Source: Oscillospiraceae bacterium Zagget12
Lineage (GTDB): Bacteria > Bacillota > Clostridia > UBA1381
Assembly: GCA_001941225.1 (NCBI GenBank)
Contig: MSHM01000040.1
Location: 17,796-81,795, forward strand
Direction of reading: 5' to 3'
Length of the DNA stretch: 64,000 bases
Part shown: piece after piece, positions 19,566 through 27,718 of the stretch
How positions within the stretch are numbered: position 1 is the first letter of the stretch
How the letters are laid out: each line of letters begins with the position of its first letter
Notes under the pieces: generated by a model
The model's input: only the letters and a program-made list of their open reading frames with translations
What the model was told of the DNA's origin: nothing
The model's database searches: none
Made by a program: the position numbers and the translations under genes

Positions 19566-20258
19566 GTGAATGATAAGAATTCTCATAAAAATCATAGGCA
19601 GAGAATGAGAGAGGATTTTAGAAATACCGGTTTTGAGCATTGGCATGAGCATAAGGTGCTTGAGTATCTGCTGTTCCGCGCGCGTCCCAGGGTGGACACG
19701 AACGAGCTTGCGCATAATCTTATAGACGCCTGCGGAAGTTTTGTGGACGTATTCAGAGCGCCCAAGGAAAAGCTTACGGGCATACCGGGAATAGGGAAAG
19801 AAACCGCTGAGTATGTAAAAGAAATGGGCGAGTTTGTGCGGTATTACAACGGAAAGAGGTTTGACGCGAACAGGCTTGTTTTGAACAGCGAAAATTGCGA
19901 GAATTATCTTCTTAATCTGTTTGACGGAAAAGAACGGGAATACTTTTATATGGTTTGCCTTGACGCGAGAAACCGCATATTATACCGCGACCTTATTTTT
20001 GAGGGCAGCTTTGAAAGTATGGATTTGGACATTTCAAAAATAATCAGACTTGCCGTAAAATGCGACGCGTCGTATGTTGTGCTTGCGCATAATCACCCGA
20101 GCGGAGTCGCGAAACCTTCCGCCGCGGACATATCATCTACGCAGATGGTGGAGGGCGTGCTGCAAATGTGCGGCATAAGGCTGCTTGACCATATAATTGT
20201 CGCGGGAGGAAAATGCGCGAGTATGAATAAATACCTCAGAGCAAACCGCGGAAAATAA
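19566..20258 (+). CDS. radC: RadC-like JAB/MPN-domain protein
   Basis: A 230-aa protein of the RadC (UPF0758) family. The N-terminal half contains a helix-hairpin-helix-like stretch (LTGIPGIGKETAEYVK, about residues 75-90). The C-terminal half is a JAB1/MPN-like metalloprotease fold whose HNHPSG...PSAAD segment supplies the JAMM zinc ligands. The role of RadC is unsettled; despite the name, a direct DNA repair role is not proven. It uses a GTG start, since the nearby ATG is out of frame. It is a single-gene unit between a terminator and the hom promoter. Confidence 0.85.
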   Translation: MNDKNSHKNHRQRMREDFRNTGFEHWHEHKVLEYLLFRARPRVDTNELAHNLIDACGSFVDVFRAPKEKLTGIPGIGKETAEYVKEMGEFVRYYNGKRFDANRLVLNSENCENYLLNLFDGKEREYFYMVCLDARNRILYRDLIFEGSFESMDLDISKIIRLAVKCDASYVVLAHNHPSGVAKPSAADISSTQMVEGVLQMCGIRLLDHIIVAGGKCASMNKYLRANRGK

Positions 20259-20337
20259 CCGCGCGCGGTGCCGGTTATCGGGTTAATTTATACAAAAGAA
20301 TTTTGATAAATTATGGTATATTTGGCGGTTGATAATA

Positions 20338-20366
20338 TTGACTTTATCATATTGATGTGGTAATAT
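20338..20366 (+). promoter_or_regulatory. Promoter of hom-thrB-lysC
   Basis: TTGACT (20338-20343), 17-bp spacer and TAATAT (20361-20366) in an AT-rich region, 75 bp before hom. No T-box, riboswitch or attenuator is evident in this leader. Confidence 0.6.
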
Positions 20367-20440
20367 AAAGTATCGTAGGAATAATCATATATACATATAT
20401 AAATAAATATATAAAAAAACAATACAGGGGAGGCAAAAGA

Positions 20441-21652
20441 ATGGCTAAGGTTGCAATAATGGGCTACGGTACCGTCGGCAGCGGTGTTTATGACATCATA
20501 AAAAACAATGCGGACCGACTCAGCCGCAATGCGAACGGAGAGGAAATCGAGCTGAAACATATTCTTGATATTCGCGATTTTGACGACCATCCCGAGAAAG
20601 AGCTTTTTACAAAGGAATTCAACGATATATTGAATGACGGCGAGGTAAGCGTTGTTGCCGAGGTAATGGGCGGACTTCATCCGGCGTATGAATTCACAAA
20701 AAGCCTTTTGGAGGCGGGAAAGAGCGTTGTAACGTCCAATAAGGAGCTTGTCGCCACATACGGCACGGAGCTTTTGGAGATTGCCCGCGGGAAAAATGTG
20801 AATTATCTTTTTGAGGCGAGCGTAGGCGGCGGTATTCCGATTATAAGACCTATGCATCAGTGCCTTACAGCAAATAATATATTGAAAATAGCGGGAATAC
20901 TTAACGGTACCACCAACTATATCTTAAATCAGATGATTAAGAACGGCAAACCGTTTGAAACGGCTCTTAAGGACGCTCAAAACAAGGGCTTTGCCGAAAG
21001 AAATCCCGCCGCCGACATCGAGGGTCACGACGCGTGCAGAAAGATTGCAATATTGGCGTCGCTTGCGTCCGGCAAAATGGTGGATTACAACGATATAGAC
21101 ACCGAGGGTATTACCGCCGTAACTCTTGACGACGTTAAATACGCGGACGAGATGGACGCGGTTGTCAAGCTCATAGGCTACGCGGAGTTTGATAAGGACG
21201 GAAAGGTTTATTCTATAGTATCGCCGATGGTGATAAAGAAGGACAGCCCTCTTTCGGGCGTTGACGGAGTTATGAACGCCATTATGGTAACGGGCGACTG
21301 CGTGGGCGACGTAATGTTTTACGGCGCGGGCGCGGGCAAGCTCCCGACGGCAAGCGCGGTTGTCGCAGATATTGTAGATGCCGTTAAGCATAGTGAAAGA
21401 AGTAAAAAAATATTCTGGGAAAAGCCGTCGGAAAATATTATGGCGGACAGGGATTCAAAGAAGTTCTCATACTTTGTGAGAACAACGGATTCCGCCGAGA
21501 ATGTTCAGAAAATATTCGGAAAGTGCGAGTTTGTGGACAACATTGTGGATAATGAATCAGCATTTGTAACATCGCCTCTTACGCGGTCTGAGGCGGAGGA
21601 AAAATTGGAAAAGCTGTCAGATGTTGTGACAAATATTCGCGTAATGGCATAA
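20441..21652 (+). CDS. hom: Homoserine dehydrogenase
   Basis: NAD(P)-dependent reduction of aspartate semialdehyde to homoserine, the branch point toward threonine and methionine. The product is 403 aa. The Rossmann fold is MGYGTVGSGVYDII near the N-terminus; the catalytic domain includes NGTTNYILNQM and the GHDACRKIAILA region. The last 55 residues or so look like an ACT domain, the usual site of threonine feedback. GGGGAGG lies about 10 bp before the ATG. Its TAA overlaps the thrB ATG by one base (TAATG-type junction), so the two are coupled. Confidence 0.95.
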   Translation: MAKVAIMGYGTVGSGVYDIIKNNADRLSRNANGEEIELKHILDIRDFDDHPEKELFTKEFNDILNDGEVSVVAEVMGGLHPAYEFTKSLLEAGKSVVTSNKELVATYGTELLEIARGKNVNYLFEASVGGGIPIIRPMHQCLTANNILKIAGILNGTTNYILNQMIKNGKPFETALKDAQNKGFAERNPAADIEGHDACRKIAILASLASGKMVDYNDIDTEGITAVTLDDVKYADEMDAVVKLIGYAEFDKDGKVYSIVSPMVIKKDSPLSGVDGVMNAIMVTGDCVGDVMFYGAGAGKLPTASAVVADIVDAVKHSERSKKIFWEKPSENIMADRDSKKFSYFVRTTDSAENVQKIFGKCEFVDNIVDNESAFVTSPLTRSEAEEKLEKLSDVVTNIRVMA

Positions 21653-22548
21653 TGATAAAATTAAGAGTACCCGCGAGCAGCGCGAATATGGGAGCGGGAT
21701 TTGATACTCTCGGAGTGGCTGTGGGCTTGTATAACCGTATAATGATTGATGAAATCCCCGAGGGACTTCAGGTAATCAACAGAGATACTCAAAGCTTTGT
21801 GCCGAGGGATAAAAACAATCTCATTTACCGCGCTATGACAGAGCTTTTCGCTCACGTAGGGTACGAGCCAAAGGGATACCGAATCGAGCAAAACAGTCAA
21901 ATACCGATGACGCGCGGATTGGGCAGCTCCAGCGCCTGCATAATAGGCGGAATGCTTGCCGCGAATATTATTTCGGGAAGAACGCTTTCATATGATGAAA
22001 TAATACACCTCGCGGCGAAAATGGAGGGGCACCCCGATAATGTGGGTCCGGCTTTGTTCGGCGGGTTTTGCGTGTCGCTTACGGACGGCGATAAAACAAT
22101 AATTAAAAGCAGTAAAATAGACAGCAATATAAAATTCGCCGTTATAATTCCCGATTTCTTTGTCGCGACCAAGAAATCGAGAAAGGTGCTGCCGTCAAAG
22201 GTGGACTTCAAGGACGCCGTTTACAACATAGGTCACGCGTCTATGTTTCAGGCGGCGATGCTGTCCGGCGATATGGAGGCGCTCGGTATGGGCGTTAAAG
22301 ACGCTATGCATCAGCGTTACCGCAAGAATTACGTGGACGGTATGGAGGATATATTTGAAAAGACGTATTCTCTCGGCTCACACGCGACGTATTTAAGCGG
22401 CAGCGGACCGACAATACTTTCGGTTTTGAGCGGCGGCTATGAGAAATTCAGAGAGGGTATGCGCTCTTATTTCAGAGAAAACTCTCTTAAATGGAAATGT
22501 ATGATACTGCCGATTGATAATGTGGGTGCGGTAGTTTCGGTTATTTAG
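21652..22548 (+). CDS. thrB: Homoserine kinase
   Basis: GHMP-family kinase that phosphorylates homoserine for threonine synthesis. The product is 298 aa, standard length. The ATP-binding glycine/serine loop is PMTRGLGSSSACIIGG near residue 85-100, and the C-terminal GHMP motif is LSGSGPTILSVL. Translation begins on the last base of the hom stop. thrC is not adjacent and must lie elsewhere. Confidence 0.95.
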   Translation: MIKLRVPASSANMGAGFDTLGVAVGLYNRIMIDEIPEGLQVINRDTQSFVPRDKNNLIYRAMTELFAHVGYEPKGYRIEQNSQIPMTRGLGSSSACIIGGMLAANIISGRTLSYDEIIHLAAKMEGHPDNVGPALFGGFCVSLTDGDKTIIKSSKIDSNIKFAVIIPDFFVATKKSRKVLPSKVDFKDAVYNIGHASMFQAAMLSGDMEALGMGVKDAMHQRYRKNYVDGMEDIFEKTYSLGSHATYLSGSGPTILSVLSGGYEKFREGMRSYFRENSLKWKCMILPIDNVGAVVSVI

Positions 22549-22570
22549 ATAAAAAGGAAGGGAAATAAAG

Positions 22571-23779
22571 ATGGGACTTATAGTTCAAAAGTATGGCGGT
22601 ACTTCCGTTAAAGACGCCGAAAGAGTAATGAACGTCGCAAGACGCATTACGGACGCGTATAAGGAAGGAAACGATTTGGTTGTTGCGGTCAGCGCACAGG
22701 GCGATACCACGGACGACCTTATAGAAAAGACAAAGGAAATAAATCCCAAAGCGTCAAAGCGCGAGATGGATATGCTCCTTTCAACGGGCGAACAGATTTC
22801 AATATCATTGCTTGCAATGGCGATTGAAAAAATAGGCTGTCCGGTGATTTCGCTTACCGGTTGGCAGGCGGGAATGAAAACCGACTCCAAATACGGCGCG
22901 GCGAGAATAAAAACCATAGACACCGAAAGAATACAGACCGAGCTTGACAGAAGAAGAATAGTTATCGTCGCGGGATTCCAGGGAATAAACAAGTACGACG
23001 ATATAACCACTCTCGGCAGAGGCGGCTCGGACACGTCGGCAGTCGCGCTTGCGGCGGCGCTGCACGCGGACGTATGCGAAATTTATACGGACGTTGACGG
23101 CGTATACACAGCCGACCCGAGATTTGTAAAGAACGCGTATAAGCTCACCGATATTTCTTATGATGAAATGCTTGAGCTTGCGTCACTGGGCGCGAACGTG
23201 CTCCGCAACAGGAGCGTTGAAATGGCAAAGAAGTACAATGTAAAGCTGTCGGTAAGATCAAGTCTTAATAATAACGAGGGCACATATGTTAAGGAGGTAG
23301 AACAAGTGGAAAAGATGCTTGTAAGAGGTGTGACAAGGGATAATGACGTTGCGAGAATCGCTCTTTGCGGCGTGGAGGATACTCCGGGTAAGGCGTTTAC
23401 GGTGTTCAGAATGTTGGCTAAGCACGGAATCAGCGTGGACCTTATCATTCAGTCAATCGGAAATAACGGCAAAAAGGATATAAGCTTTACGGTTACCGAG
23501 GCTGACCTTCAGCCTGTGCTTGACCTTCTTGAGGAGAATAAGGCAATCGTTAAGGCTGATGAGGTTAAGTGGACAAAGGACGTTTCAAAGGTTTCGATAG
23601 TAGGAGCGGGAATGGTTAATAATTCCGGCGTTGCGGCTACAATGTTCGAGGCTCTTTATGATGCTCATATAAATATCAATATGATTGCCACATCGGAGAT
23701 AAAAATATCCGTTCTTGTTGACAGAAAGGACGCAGAGGCGGCGGTTGTTGCGATTCACGACAAGTTTATGCTGAAATAA
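22571..23779 (+). CDS. lysC: Aspartate kinase (alpha product)
   Basis: First step of the aspartate family pathway (lysine, threonine, methionine, DAP). The product is 402 aa: amino acid kinase domain at about 1-230 (KYGGTSVKD at the start, GRGGSDTSAVALAAAL and the DVDGVYTADPR nucleotide site) followed by two ACT domains (about 260-400) for feedback control. GGAAGGG precedes the ATG. The gene closes the hom-thrB-lysC cluster. An internal ribosome binding site and in-frame GTG near the start of the ACT region probably give a second product (separate entry). Confidence 0.95.
   Translation: MGLIVQKYGGTSVKDAERVMNVARRITDAYKEGNDLVVAVSAQGDTTDDLIEKTKEINPKASKREMDMLLSTGEQISISLLAMAIEKIGCPVISLTGWQAGMKTDSKYGAARIKTIDTERIQTELDRRRIVIVAGFQGINKYDDITTLGRGGSDTSAVALAAALHADVCEIYTDVDGVYTADPRFVKNAYKLTDISYDEMLELASLGANVLRNRSVEMAKKYNVKLSVRSSLNNNEGTYVKEVEQVEKMLVRGVTRDNDVARIALCGVEDTPGKAFTVFRMLAKHGISVDLIIQSIGNNGKKDISFTVTEADLQPVLDLLEENKAIVKADEVKWTKDVSKVSIVGAGMVNNSGVAATMFEALYDAHININMIATSEIKISVLVDRKDAEAAVVAIHDKFMLK
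23306..23779 (+). CDS. lysC: Probable in-frame internal product: aspartate kinase beta (ACT domains only)
   Basis: A perfect AAGGAGGT (23291-23298) lies inside lysC, 7 bp ahead of an in-frame GTG at 23306. The product would be 157 aa and contain only the two ACT domains. Class II aspartokinases of Bacillus (LysC) are known to make alpha and beta subunits from one gene in exactly this way, the beta subunit being the C-terminal ACT part. An ATG at 23315 is the alternative start but is 16 bp from the SD. That the internal start is used is inference from position and the full-consensus site. Confidence 0.65.
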   Translation: MEKMLVRGVTRDNDVARIALCGVEDTPGKAFTVFRMLAKHGISVDLIIQSIGNNGKKDISFTVTEADLQPVLDLLEENKAIVKADEVKWTKDVSKVSIVGAGMVNNSGVAATMFEALYDAHININMIATSEIKISVLVDRKDAEAAVVAIHDKFMLK

Positions 23780-23798
23780 TATCGATTCAATAATAGCT

Positions 23799-23864
23799 CG
23801 AACCACAAGGGCGTGGCAGTTGACGGATATTGCATCTATTTTCTGTACTCGCATTTGTGGTTCG
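23799..23864 (+). ncRNA. Structured leader or small RNA element before the rRNA methyltransferase
   Basis: CGAACCACAA (23799-23808) and TTGTGGTTCG (23855-23864) form a perfect 10-bp stem enclosing 46 nt, in the 109-bp gap between lysC and rlmB. No U-tract follows, so it is not an intrinsic terminator. I do not recognise it as a known riboswitch class. It ends 24 bp before the rlmB GTG, where it could affect translation or mRNA processing. Confidence 0.45.
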
Positions 23865-23888
23865 TACTGTAAATAGAGGAGAAAGCCA

Positions 23889-24626
23889 GTGGAAGATAAA
23901 ATTATAGGAAGAAATCCGATTCTTGAGGCAATCCGCAGCGGCCGCGGTATAGAAAAAATCCTTGTAAAAAAGGGCAAATACGAAGGCTCCATAGTCCCGA
24001 TAATAAAAAAGGCAAAGGACGCAGGCATTGTTATTCAAGAGGTAGACAAGGCAAAGCTTGACGCGGCTGCCGAGGGCGGCAATCATCAAGGCGTGGTCGC
24101 GTATGTAAGCGCGCATGAGTATTCGAGCGTAAACGATATACTTGACAGAGCGAGGGAAAAGGGCGAGCCGCCGTTTGTTATCATATGCGACAAGATAACC
24201 GACCCGCATAATTTGGGCGCGATATTGAGAACGGCGAACTGCGTCGGAGCGCACGGCGTGATTATACCGAAAAGAAATTCTGCGGGACTTACCGGAGTTG
24301 TCGCAAAGACGTCTGCCGGAGCTGTGGAGTATACTCCCGTGGCAAAGGTCACAAATATCGCGTCGGCCATAGATTCTCTCAAAAAGGAGGGTCTGTGGAT
24401 AGCGGCGGCGGATATGGACGGCGAAGAAATGTATAAAATCGACCTCAAAGGCGCCCTGGGACTCGTAATCGGCAGCGAGGGAGAGGGCATAAGCAGACTT
24501 GTAAAGGAAAAATGCGATTTCATCGCGAGTATCCCGATGTCGGGCGAGATAAACTCTCTTAATGCGTCGGTCGCGGCGGGCGTGCTTATGTATGAGGCGC
24601 TCAGACAGCGCAGAATCACGGAATAA
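23889..24626 (+). CDS. rlmB: TrmH/SpoU-family 2'-O-methyltransferase (RlmB-like)
   Basis: SPOUT-fold RNA ribose methyltransferase, 245 aa. The N-terminal substrate-binding domain begins IIGRNPILEAIRSG. The knotted SAM site is shown by CDKITDPHNLGAILRTANCVGAHGVIIPK, LVIGSEGEGISRLVKEKCD and IPMSGEINSLNASVAAGVLMYE, the three classical motifs of the family. Closest by pattern to 23S G2251 methyltransferase RlmB; the exact target cannot be read from sequence. Start is a GTG behind AGAGGAG; no ATG fits. Confidence 0.88.
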   Translation: MEDKIIGRNPILEAIRSGRGIEKILVKKGKYEGSIVPIIKKAKDAGIVIQEVDKAKLDAAAEGGNHQGVVAYVSAHEYSSVNDILDRAREKGEPPFVIICDKITDPHNLGAILRTANCVGAHGVIIPKRNSAGLTGVVAKTSAGAVEYTPVAKVTNIASAIDSLKKEGLWIAAADMDGEEMYKIDLKGALGLVIGSEGEGISRLVKEKCDFIASIPMSGEINSLNASVAAGVLMYEALRQRRITE

Positions 24627-24649
24627 TCTAAGGATAGGAGAACAGACGA

Positions 24650-24919
24650 ATGAAAGCGGTAGTTACAGTTATCGGAAAAGACCAAAAAGGAATAATTGCA
24701 AAGGTAAGCAATATTTTATACGAGAACGACGTGAATATCCTTGATATTTCACAAACGATAATGCAGGATATGTTCACAATGATAATGCTTGTGGATTTTG
24801 AAAGCGAAACGGTTACGCTAAAGCAGGTGGTTGATAAGCTTGAAGAGGCTGAAAAGGAAATCGGACTTTCAATACACGTGCAGCGTGAAGAGATATTCAC
24901 ATCAATGCACAGAATATAA
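24650..24919 (+). CDS. ACT domain-containing protein (UPF0237)
   Basis: An 89-residue single ACT domain (VVTVIGKDQKGIIAKVSNILYENDVNILDISQTI), the fold that binds small ligands, often amino acids, in regulatory proteins. It is followed after 15 bp by a DUF711/UPF0210 gene. The two families are repeatedly found together in Firmicutes, which suggests they work as a pair. Ligand and function are unknown. Confidence 0.85.
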   Translation: MKAVVTVIGKDQKGIIAKVSNILYENDVNILDISQTIMQDMFTMIMLVDFESETVTLKQVVDKLEEAEKEIGLSIHVQREEIFTSMHRI

Positions 24920-24934
24920 GGGGAGGGAAAATAG

Positions 24935-26302
24935 ATGATAAATCCCTTTGAAGTAATCGAAACCATAAAGATGATTGACGAGGAAAACCTCGATATAAGA
25001 ACAATCACGATGGGCATATCGCTTAAAAGCTGCGCGGGACCCGACGTGGACACGGTATGCGAAAAGATTTACGATAAAATCACGACCTACGCCAAGGACC
25101 TTGTTAAAACCGGCGAGGATATTGAGGAGCAATTCGGTATTCCGATTATAAACAAGAGAATTTCTGTGACGCCGATTGCAACCCTTGTGGACGCCCTCGA
25201 AAATCCGACGGTTGAGAAATGCGTTAAAATAGCAAAAACGCTTGACAGAGCCGCAAAGACGACGGGAGTTAATTTCATAGGCGGCTACACGGCTCTTGTG
25301 CATAAGGACTATACGAACGGCGAAAGAATACTTATAGAATCCATTCCGGAGGCGCTTGCCTCAACCGAGCTTGTATGCTCAAGCGTGAATGTAGGCTCCA
25401 CAAGAGCCGGCATAAATATGAACGCCGTAAAGCAGATGGGTCAGGTCGTAAAAAAGGCGGCGGAGCTGACCGCCGATACGCAGGGCTTTGCCTGCGCCAA
25501 GCTGGTGGTGTTCTGTAACGCGGTCGAGGATAATCCGTTTATGGCGGGCGCGTTCCTCGGCGAGGGCGAGGGCGAATGTGTAATAAATGTGGGCGTTTCG
25601 GGTCCGGGCGTTGTGAAGTGCGCTCTTAAAAAGGTTAAGGGCGAGGACTTCGGCGTCGTTGCCGAAACGATTAAAAAGACCGCGTTCAAGATTACGAGAA
25701 TGGGTCAGCTTGTGGCACAGGAGGCATCGAAACGTCTCGGAGTGCCGTTTGGAATTGTCGATTTATCGCTTGCGCCGACTCCGGCAGTCGGCGACAGCGT
25801 TGCATATATACTGGAGGAAATGGGACTCGAAAAGTGCGGTACGCACGGCACGACAGCCGCTCTCGCTCTGCTTAACGATGCGGTTAAGAAGGGCGGAATT
25901 ATGGCGTCGGGCTATGTGGGCGGACTTTCGGGCGCGTTTATCCCCGTAAGCGAGGACGCGGGAATGATTGCCGCGGCAAAGGACGGCGTCCTCACAATCG
26001 AAAAGCTTGAGGCTATGACCTGCGTATGCTCGGTGGGACTCGATATGATAGTTATACCGGGCGATACAAGCGCCGAAACGATTTCCGCCATTATCGCGGA
26101 CGAGGCGGCGATAGGTATGGTAAATACAAAGACTACCGCAGTCAGGGTAATACCCGCACCCGGAAAGTCGGAAGGAGATGTTGTTGAATTTGGCGGATTG
26201 CTCGGAACGGGACCTGTAATGCCCGTAAAGGGATATTCCAGTGCCGAGTTTATAAACAGAGGCGGACGTATACCGGCGCCGCTGCAAAGTCTTAAAAATT
26301 AA
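24935..26302 (+). CDS. UPF0210/DUF711 (PFL-like) family protein
   Basis: A 455-aa conserved protein of the DUF711 family, sometimes described as pyruvate formate-lyase-like in fold. Recognisable segments are [22 protein letters not shown] at the N-terminus, [16 protein letters not shown] motif, and [22 protein letters not shown]. No biochemical function is established, and the glycyl-radical signature of true PFL is not evident. GGGGAGGG lies upstream. It follows the ACT gene and precedes the ATPase operon by 33 bp with no visible terminator, so transcription may continue into the ATPase genes. Confidence 0.8.
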   Translation: MINPFEVIETIKMIDEENLDIRTITMGISLKSCAGPDVDTVCEKIYDKITTYAKDLVKTGEDIEEQFGIPIINKRISVTPIATLVDALENPTVEKCVKIAKTLDRAAKTTGVNFIGGYTALVHKDYTNGERILIESIPEALASTELVCSSVNVGSTRAGINMNAVKQMGQVVKKAAELTADTQGFACAKLVVFCNAVEDNPFMAGAFLGEGEGECVINVGVSGPGVVKCALKKVKGEDFGVVAETIKKTAFKITRMGQLVAQEASKRLGVPFGIVDLSLAPTPAVGDSVAYILEEMGLEKCGTHGTTAALALLNDAVKKGGIMASGYVGGLSGAFIPVSEDAGMIAAAKDGVLTIEKLEAMTCVCSVGLDMIVIPGDTSAETISAIIADEAAIGMVNTKTTAVRVIPAPGKSEGDVVEFGGLLGTGPVMPVKGYSSAEFINRGGRIPAPLQSLKN

Positions 26303-26335
26303 AAATTCCGAAAAAAGAAAGGGATGTTTACAACA

Positions 26336-26647
26336 ATGGAAGATTTGATTATGAAAATAATCGACATCGAGGACAGAGCTCAGGAGGTCATTAAGGACGC
26401 GAAAATGGCGGATAAGGAGCTTGATAAGCGTATTAAGGACGAAAGCCGTAAGCTCCACGATGACATCATCAGAAAGATGGAGGCGAAAAACGCGACTCTT
26501 CGCGAGATGGAGGAAAAGGACGCCGATAAAAGGATTGAGACTGTAACGCTTGATATGGAAAAGCATTTGTCCGAGCTTGAAGGAAAGTATGCTGAAAATA
26601 AAGACCGATGGGTAAACGATATAGTGGAAAACATAATCGGCAGATAA
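26336..26647 (+). CDS. V/A-type ATPase subunit G/H (peripheral stalk)
   Basis: A 103-aa, highly charged alpha-helical protein with heptad-like spacing throughout, matching the AhaH/subunit G peripheral-stalk coiled coil that pairs with subunit E. First gene of the V/A-ATPase set. AAAGGG at 26318-26323 touches an ATG at 26324, so the ATG at 26336 (12 bp spacing) is the workable start. Assignment rests on composition and position more than on a sharp motif. Confidence 0.75.
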   Translation: MEDLIMKIIDIEDRAQEVIKDAKMADKELDKRIKDESRKLHDDIIRKMEAKNATLREMEEKDADKRIETVTLDMEKHLSELEGKYAENKDRWVNDIVENIIGR

Positions 26648-26659
26648 GAGGTAATGATA

Positions 26660-27706
26660 ATGAGTGTGGAATACAGTGCGGTTGCCGCAAAGCTGAAGGC
26701 AATGCATTCAAAATTTCTTACCTATGAGGACTATGAGGAGCTGCTCGCAAAAAAGAGCGTAAACGATATTTGCGGTTATCTCAAGACCACCGCGGGATAC
26801 GGCGAGGTTCTGTCCGGCGTAAACGAGCGCGACGCTCACAGAGGCGCGATGGAGGTTCTGCTGGACAGTGAGCTTGTGAACGAATATGTAAGGCTGTATA
26901 ATTTTATGGACCATTCAAAGCGCTCTCTTATGGAGCTGTGGTTTATGCGTTATGAGGTGGAGTTTTTAAAACGCGCGATACGTCATATATACACGCACGA
27001 GGAAAACAGCGACGATGAGATTGACCGAGGAAAATTCAACGCCTTTTTTGAAACTCACACAAAGATAAACCGTGAGGTAATGATGAACGCGAAGTCCTTG
27101 TCGGACTGCATCGAGGCGTGTAAGGATACACCCTTTGCAAAGACGTTGCAAAGAGCGGAAAATCTTGACGCGGACTTCTTTTCGATGGGTATGATGCTTG
27201 ACTGGCGGTATTACTCCGCGACATGGCGCGCGATAGGCAAAAATCTTAACGGCGATAAGGAAAAGCTGTTTAAAAAGCTCATAGGCAGCGAGATTGATAT
27301 GCTTAATCTTATGTGGATTTACAGAGGAAAGAAATATTTTAAATTCCCGAATGAAATAATTTTCACGTATATTCTGCCGATACGCTACAGAATTTCGGAG
27401 GAGGTTATGCGCCAGCTTGTAAACGCCGAAAGCATTGAAAAATTTACGGATACGGTCAACCGCTCAACCATATACGGCGCGTTGTTTGAGGGCTGCGGAG
27501 AGGGAAGATTTCCCGAGGAAAATTACAGGTATATTTATAATAAATTATCCAAAAGCATATTCGTAAATCACAGCGAGTCTATGGTTGCGGTATACACGTA
27601 CTTAAATTTAAAGGAAACTGAGCTGAAAAATATTACTACCATAATCGAAGGGATAAGATACAGTATTAACACCGAATCTATCCGCGGACATATCGGTATA
27701 AAGTAG
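26660..27706 (+). CDS. ntpC: V/A-type ATPase subunit C (central stalk, rotor-ring connector)
   Basis: The C (d-type) subunit is a funnel-shaped helical protein linking the central stalk to the membrane ring. The product is 348 aa, the usual size. N-terminal YSAVAAKLKAMHSKFLTYEDYEELL and DWRYYSATWRAI match the family. AGAGGT (26647-26652) is 7 bp from the ATG at 26660 and only 1 bp from the one at 26654, so the former is chosen. It overlaps nothing and is followed 12 bp later by subunit I. Confidence 0.88.
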   Translation: MSVEYSAVAAKLKAMHSKFLTYEDYEELLAKKSVNDICGYLKTTAGYGEVLSGVNERDAHRGAMEVLLDSELVNEYVRLYNFMDHSKRSLMELWFMRYEVEFLKRAIRHIYTHEENSDDEIDRGKFNAFFETHTKINREVMMNAKSLSDCIEACKDTPFAKTLQRAENLDADFFSMGMMLDWRYYSATWRAIGKNLNGDKEKLFKKLIGSEIDMLNLMWIYRGKKYFKFPNEIIFTYILPIRYRISEEVMRQLVNAESIEKFTDTVNRSTIYGALFEGCGEGRFPEENYRYIYNKLSKSIFVNHSESMVAVYTYLNLKETELKNITTIIEGIRYSINTESIRGHIGIK

Positions 27707-27718
27707 AGGAGGGATAAA

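Noticed and set aside
20259..20440. T-box or lysine/threonine riboswitch before hom
   Set aside because: No conserved T-box sequence, aptamer-like junction or terminator can be seen in the short AT-rich leader.
25763..26707. Minus-strand open frame of 314 codons opposite the DUF711 and ATPase genes
   Set aside because: No domain, no ribosome binding site, and it crosses three well-supported plus-strand genes.
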